A program made the translations under genes and the position numbers. The notes under the pieces were generated by a model. It did not search any database, was not told the DNA's origin, and saw nothing but the letters and a program-made list of their open reading frames with translations. From Paramyrothecium sp. XJ0827 (lineage: Eukaryota; Ascomycota; Sordariomycetes; Hypocreales; Stachybotryaceae), in NCBI GenBank assembly GCA_020881915.1, contig JAJFPB010000006.1, forward strand, positions 2,108,001 to 2,172,000: a stretch of DNA of 64,000 nucleotides, in the 5' to 3' direction. This document shows, piece by piece, positions 60,526 through 64,000 of this stretch (position 1 is the stretch's first letter; each line of letters starts with the position of its first letter).

Positions 60526-63450
60526 CCATGATCCAGATACAGCAATACAGTATTACCAGGAAGGATCCATCAAGATCCAGATATTGGCTGTCGAATAAAA
60601 TGCCAGATCCTAAGTCGCTGTCAGTAATTAAAACTGCGACGACCCGATGGGTCCTCTCAAGGGTGCGTTCCCACGAATGGTTGCACCCCCCCTCCAGGAC
60701 TGCAGATCCGCGTGTTCTTAGTCAAGGGTCAAGCATAGGTGTATGACCCCTGACAAAGTCAAGTTTCCTCTTTTGTGCATGTAAGTCTGACATGTGGTAA
60801 CGTACACATACGCGAAGCGATAAGCATTATCGTGGCATGGCGCCTTGTTATGAGCATGATAACCAGCGCGTAGCATCATCCAGAGAGGGAACGTCTAGCA
60901 CAGATGAGGTTTTACATGTAATGCTCATTTGTTCGGCTCGTCGGCCTGGTTGGTTCCCTGGCAGTCCCTGCCAAGATCAAACAAAATTGTCTCCATTCTT
61001 TCTCCCGACTGTCCGTTCTTAGAAGCCAGTGGCCTCTGTGTCCCCACCGGCTAGTGAGCAGTGGCTTGGTTGAGGTTGATCTTCACTAAATCCTTAGCGA
61101 ACAGGCTTGGAGAGCCGCCCTGCAAGATCAGTGCTTAGACTGTTCAAACGTGGGGGAAAGCCTCCCTCCGACGACCCGGTTGGTCACCTTGGCTCTGGGC
61201 TTACAGCCGGTACTGCAACAAGCGAACGAGCAGCTGTGCTGATAGGATTCTTGGCACTGGGCTTGTTGCAGGTTGCATGTCACAAGTGCCAGCAGTTCAG
61301 ACGGACAAGTGGCAGGGGCAATGCTCCTTTCCGCGAGTTGCCTGTATATTGTGTGTCCACTTATCTGCCAATTGACGGCGTTTCACCATTTTTGTAACAT
61401 CGCCGAGCCAGCATTTGGTCTATATTTACAAGCTCGAATGAGCATGTAAGCGAAGCCATGCTTCATTCTGATGTTTCCTGAACCCCATGAATGGAGCTGA
61501 GGTTCTTTCTCGGCACAGCCCTAGCATGACGATTCACTTTCATGTCACCTCGCCGACGTTCCATGGGCCGATGCGAACGTTTCGTGCTGGAGGGCAGACC
61601 AGCTGCCTAAGGCGTCATCAACCGCATCAGAAGTACACAGTAGCTAGATGCTCAGCTTTAATGAATGTTAATGAGCATTGATTGGAGGGTATCGTTCTTC
61701 GAAACCTCGTCCCTGGGGAAATGGTTTAAGGAACGATCGGCAGCGATGGCATGAACATTATCGGAGAATGGCTGCAATGCTCGTCCTGTCGCTTGCTCCG
61801 AACGCCTTCCCTATCTGTTGTGCTCGGGGCTTGGCTTGTCCATCCCAACTTCTTCGTCAAGCTGATCTACGCAGACTGGTCCCAACTCCCCACATTTTGC
61901 TTCAGCAGCATATATGGGTATCACATATCGTTGACAATTACTGTACACGACTAGGTCCGGGGCATTTTGTAACGCACTTCGAATCCAGCGGGAATGGCTC
62001 TCTGTGTACTCAACACCTGACTATTGTGAAACAGACGTGCGTCTCGCTCAAGGCGAATTTTGTGCAAAGGGAAATTGAATAGAAAGATATCGTAGTGGGC
62101 CCTGTATGCCAATAGAGGCCAGAGAAAATGCTGGCGCCGCGTTGTTCTCCTACTCACAGACCGTAAGGACCATTGGGAATGCTTGGGATTGTGTTTCAAG
62201 TGTTGAATGTTTGGCATATTTGTACGCTATTCTAGGCATCTCTCCAATTGCATACTCATAAGTACCTACGAAAGATGAGGATCGTCGGGAAGATGAGAAA
62301 GCATTCATTTCCCGGAAACGTCGCTGAGGGAGCGGACCCGATGGCCCGAATGGATGGGGACCAGTATCTGCAAAATAAGGCATCCATTGAAATCGATAAG
62401 CTTCAAATGCAATGTAGGGTGCCATAGCTACTGCTCACAGCCCCTTTCCCCTGGCATTAGCGTGCCTTGTCTTCACGCCCTCCTTGTCGAGCGGCTCACC
62501 TCGTGCGCCTGACTGCGGCCCATCGCACAGAAGTGTTCTGGCAAAGCCAAAGTCCCCTGTAGATCAGGGCTGCTATACCCACTAGGATCTGCTAGTAAGT
62601 CCATAACTTATGGCGGCCCATCTTGTGTCCACACTGACGCGCAATCCGCTACGGCATTGCCTCCCCACAGCGTAGACACCCCAGGCCCATGCTGCGTCTC
62701 ATCCTCATTGACCCCGGGAGCGGCATCCTTGGAGCACTCTATTTTCAGGATGGCTGCGTCCCAACGGCTCGGGCGGCCCTCGGGCTGTCGTCGCACCGAC
62801 TTCCTTGCTTGCGATCGACGCTGCAGCTGTGGGCGGAAGTCTGTGTGCATCAGCAATGAAGACATATGATTCGTGGTTTGAGCGGCGCCGATCTGTCCAC
62901 TGTAACGCCTCGGCAGAGTTGTTTAGGGAACCATCAGGAGGCAATTTGCCAATAAGCTAAATCCTTTCATTCATACCAAGTCGCGGCTCCTTGTTGTTGG
63001 AACCTGAGCTCTCTGTCGAGTTTATGCAGAAGGGGCAGGCACGGCAAAGACAGACCCGCAGCCATGTCGTGTGCCTGTTCATTCATCTCAGGATCCTGTC
63101 CACTTCCTGCAACATCTCCAAACTCGCTGGCCTTCTTCCCTGGGCAAATTTATTGTCCACCGTTCTCTTTTCTTACCTATTCAACATATGGCAGTCAATC
63201 CTTCGACCTCTTAGTGCCTTCCCCAACATGACACTCATCTGAGTCTTGTCTATTCTTTGTCCTCACTCCTATTGTAAATTGCGAGACTCCCTTTCTGCTC
63301 CTCATTTGGGTATTATATAGATCTGAGCTAGAAGCGTTTCACTGCATTTGCTTTACGCTCATTAGATACGAAACATCACACTCCACACAGTCCTGTTTGT
63401 CTTTTTAACTCACTACTCGCCGCCTTCCAGGCGGGACCTTTGTCGCTGTC
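60526..63450. other. Intergenic before the MFS gene
   Basis: About 2.9 kb with no recognisable gene. Frames up to 134 codons occur without motifs, and the longest plus-strand ones do not start at ATG. The right end is pyrimidine-rich and holds the MFS promoter. Confidence 0.45.
63314..63319 (+). promoter_or_regulatory. TATA box of the MFS gene
   Basis: TATATA in TATTATATAG, 137 bp upstream of the MFS ATG. Confidence 0.4.
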
Positions 63451-64000
63451 ATGCCTTCACACACGCGATCGTTCAGCAATGACATCTCGGGGACGTCGAC
63501 TCTAGAGCTACGCGGGCCTAACAGATCCAGCTTGCACGCCGTCAGACATTGGCCCGAGACTACGGGACGTGTAAGCGAGGAGAGCGACACCATGGCGAGG
63601 CTGATTGAAGATGACCTCGATGCCGAGTCTCAGCGACCGCTGACACCGCGAGGGTTCGGTGGAAAATCATCCACTACCGCATCCAATGGGCCTGTCACAT
63701 GGATGTCGCTGCCGCGCAAAGACCAGCTCGCCATCTTATTCATGTCGCGCCTCGTCGACTTCCTTCAAGTTGCATCGCTGCAGGCGTACGTCTTCTACCA
63801 GCTGAAAAGCATGGACGAAGACGTCTCCGACACGGTCATTTCCCAGCAGGCTGGCTTACTACAGGGCTGTTTCACCGGCGCGCAGGTCATGACGGCCATT
63901 CTCTGGGGCAAGGCGGCCGACGCAAGCTGGTGCGGCCGCAAGTGGGTGCTGGTTATTGGCCTCGGCGGCACTGCAGTGTCATGTCTGGGTTACGGGTTCG
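63451..64000 (+). CDS. Major facilitator superfamily transporter, N-terminal part
   Basis: Truncated by the window end, with 183 complete codons visible. The N-terminal cytosolic region (about 90 residues) is polar, with MPSHTRSFSNDISG at the start and acidic ESDTMARLIEDDLDAES. The first helix begins at LPRKDQLAILFMSRLVDFL. Helix 2 follows QQAGLLQGCFTGAQV. The MFS A-motif region is WGKAADASWCGRKWVLVIGL. The pattern fits fungal drug:H+ antiporter-like proteins related to the ZIF1/YBR293W group. The substrate is unknown. The frame stays open to the last base and no intron is needed so far. Confidence 0.88.
   Translation, partial: MPSHTRSFSNDISGTSTLELRGPNRSSLHAVRHWPETTGRVSEESDTMARLIEDDLDAESQRPLTPRGFGGKSSTTASNGPVTWMSLPRKDQLAILFMSRLVDFLQVASLQAYVFYQLKSMDEDVSDTVISQQAGLLQGCFTGAQVMTAILWGKAADASWCGRKWVLVIGLGGTAVSCLGYGF

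Overview
The window is nuclear DNA of a filamentous ascomycete (Pezizomycotina, most likely a Sordariomycete). Genes carry several short GT-AG introns, mostly 47-144 nt, with CTAAC-like branch sites. The proteins include fungal types: a Zn(II)2Cys6 regulator, a secreted class 3 lipase, a secreted repeat protein with Kex2-type dibasic sites, Prp4 kinase and Tfc6. No tRNA, rRNA, intact transposon or CRISPR array was seen. The species was not identified.

Layout. 0.7-1.8 kb: secreted lipase (-). 3.0-8.0 kb: two dispersed paralogous two-exon membrane microproteins (-) in repeat-bearing, otherwise gene-free DNA. 9.3-12.7 kb: secreted or membrane-anchored protein (-) and PQ-loop transporter (+). 13.2-19.9 kb: Gfa/CENP-V-type enzyme (-), fluoroacetate-dehalogenase-like hydrolase (-), Zn2Cys6 regulator (-), and a divergent zinc-type MDR oxidoreductase (+). 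20.4-32.1 kb: a dense block, mostly housekeeping, with dpm1 (+), an SDR reductase (-), TRAPPC12-like (-), a SnoaL-like protein (+), tfc6 (+), an AdipoR/Izh receptor (-) and tma7 (-). 32.7-35.9 kb: prp4 (+). 35.9-55.5 kb: about 20 kb with only two recognised genes, a small cysteine-rich secreted protein (-) and a Ran1/Sks1-like kinase (+), plus many long G or C tracts. 55.5-60.5 kb: kexin-type repeat protein (-), sulfotransferase-like membrane protein (-), small acidic ORF (-). The window ends inside an MFS transporter (+).

How the genes may work together. The 13-20 kb block holds a probable dehalogenase, a glutathione or formaldehyde-type enzyme, a regulator and an oxidoreductase, and could be a small detoxification or catabolic neighbourhood. 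This is inference. dpm1 serves ER glycosylation. TRAPPC12 serves vesicle tethering, tfc6 serves Pol III transcription, tma7 serves translation and prp4 serves splicing. These show no local pathway link. The lipase, the cysteine-rich protein and the kexin-type protein are secretome members.

Most novel items: the microprotein pair, whose second exon was found by aligning the two copies; the secreted protein with a 30-residue period and dibasic sites; the hydrolase with a complete fluoroacetate-dehalogenase residue set; and the gene-poor, G-tract-rich zones around the kinase gene. All gene models are hand-spliced from sequence, without transcript or database support.
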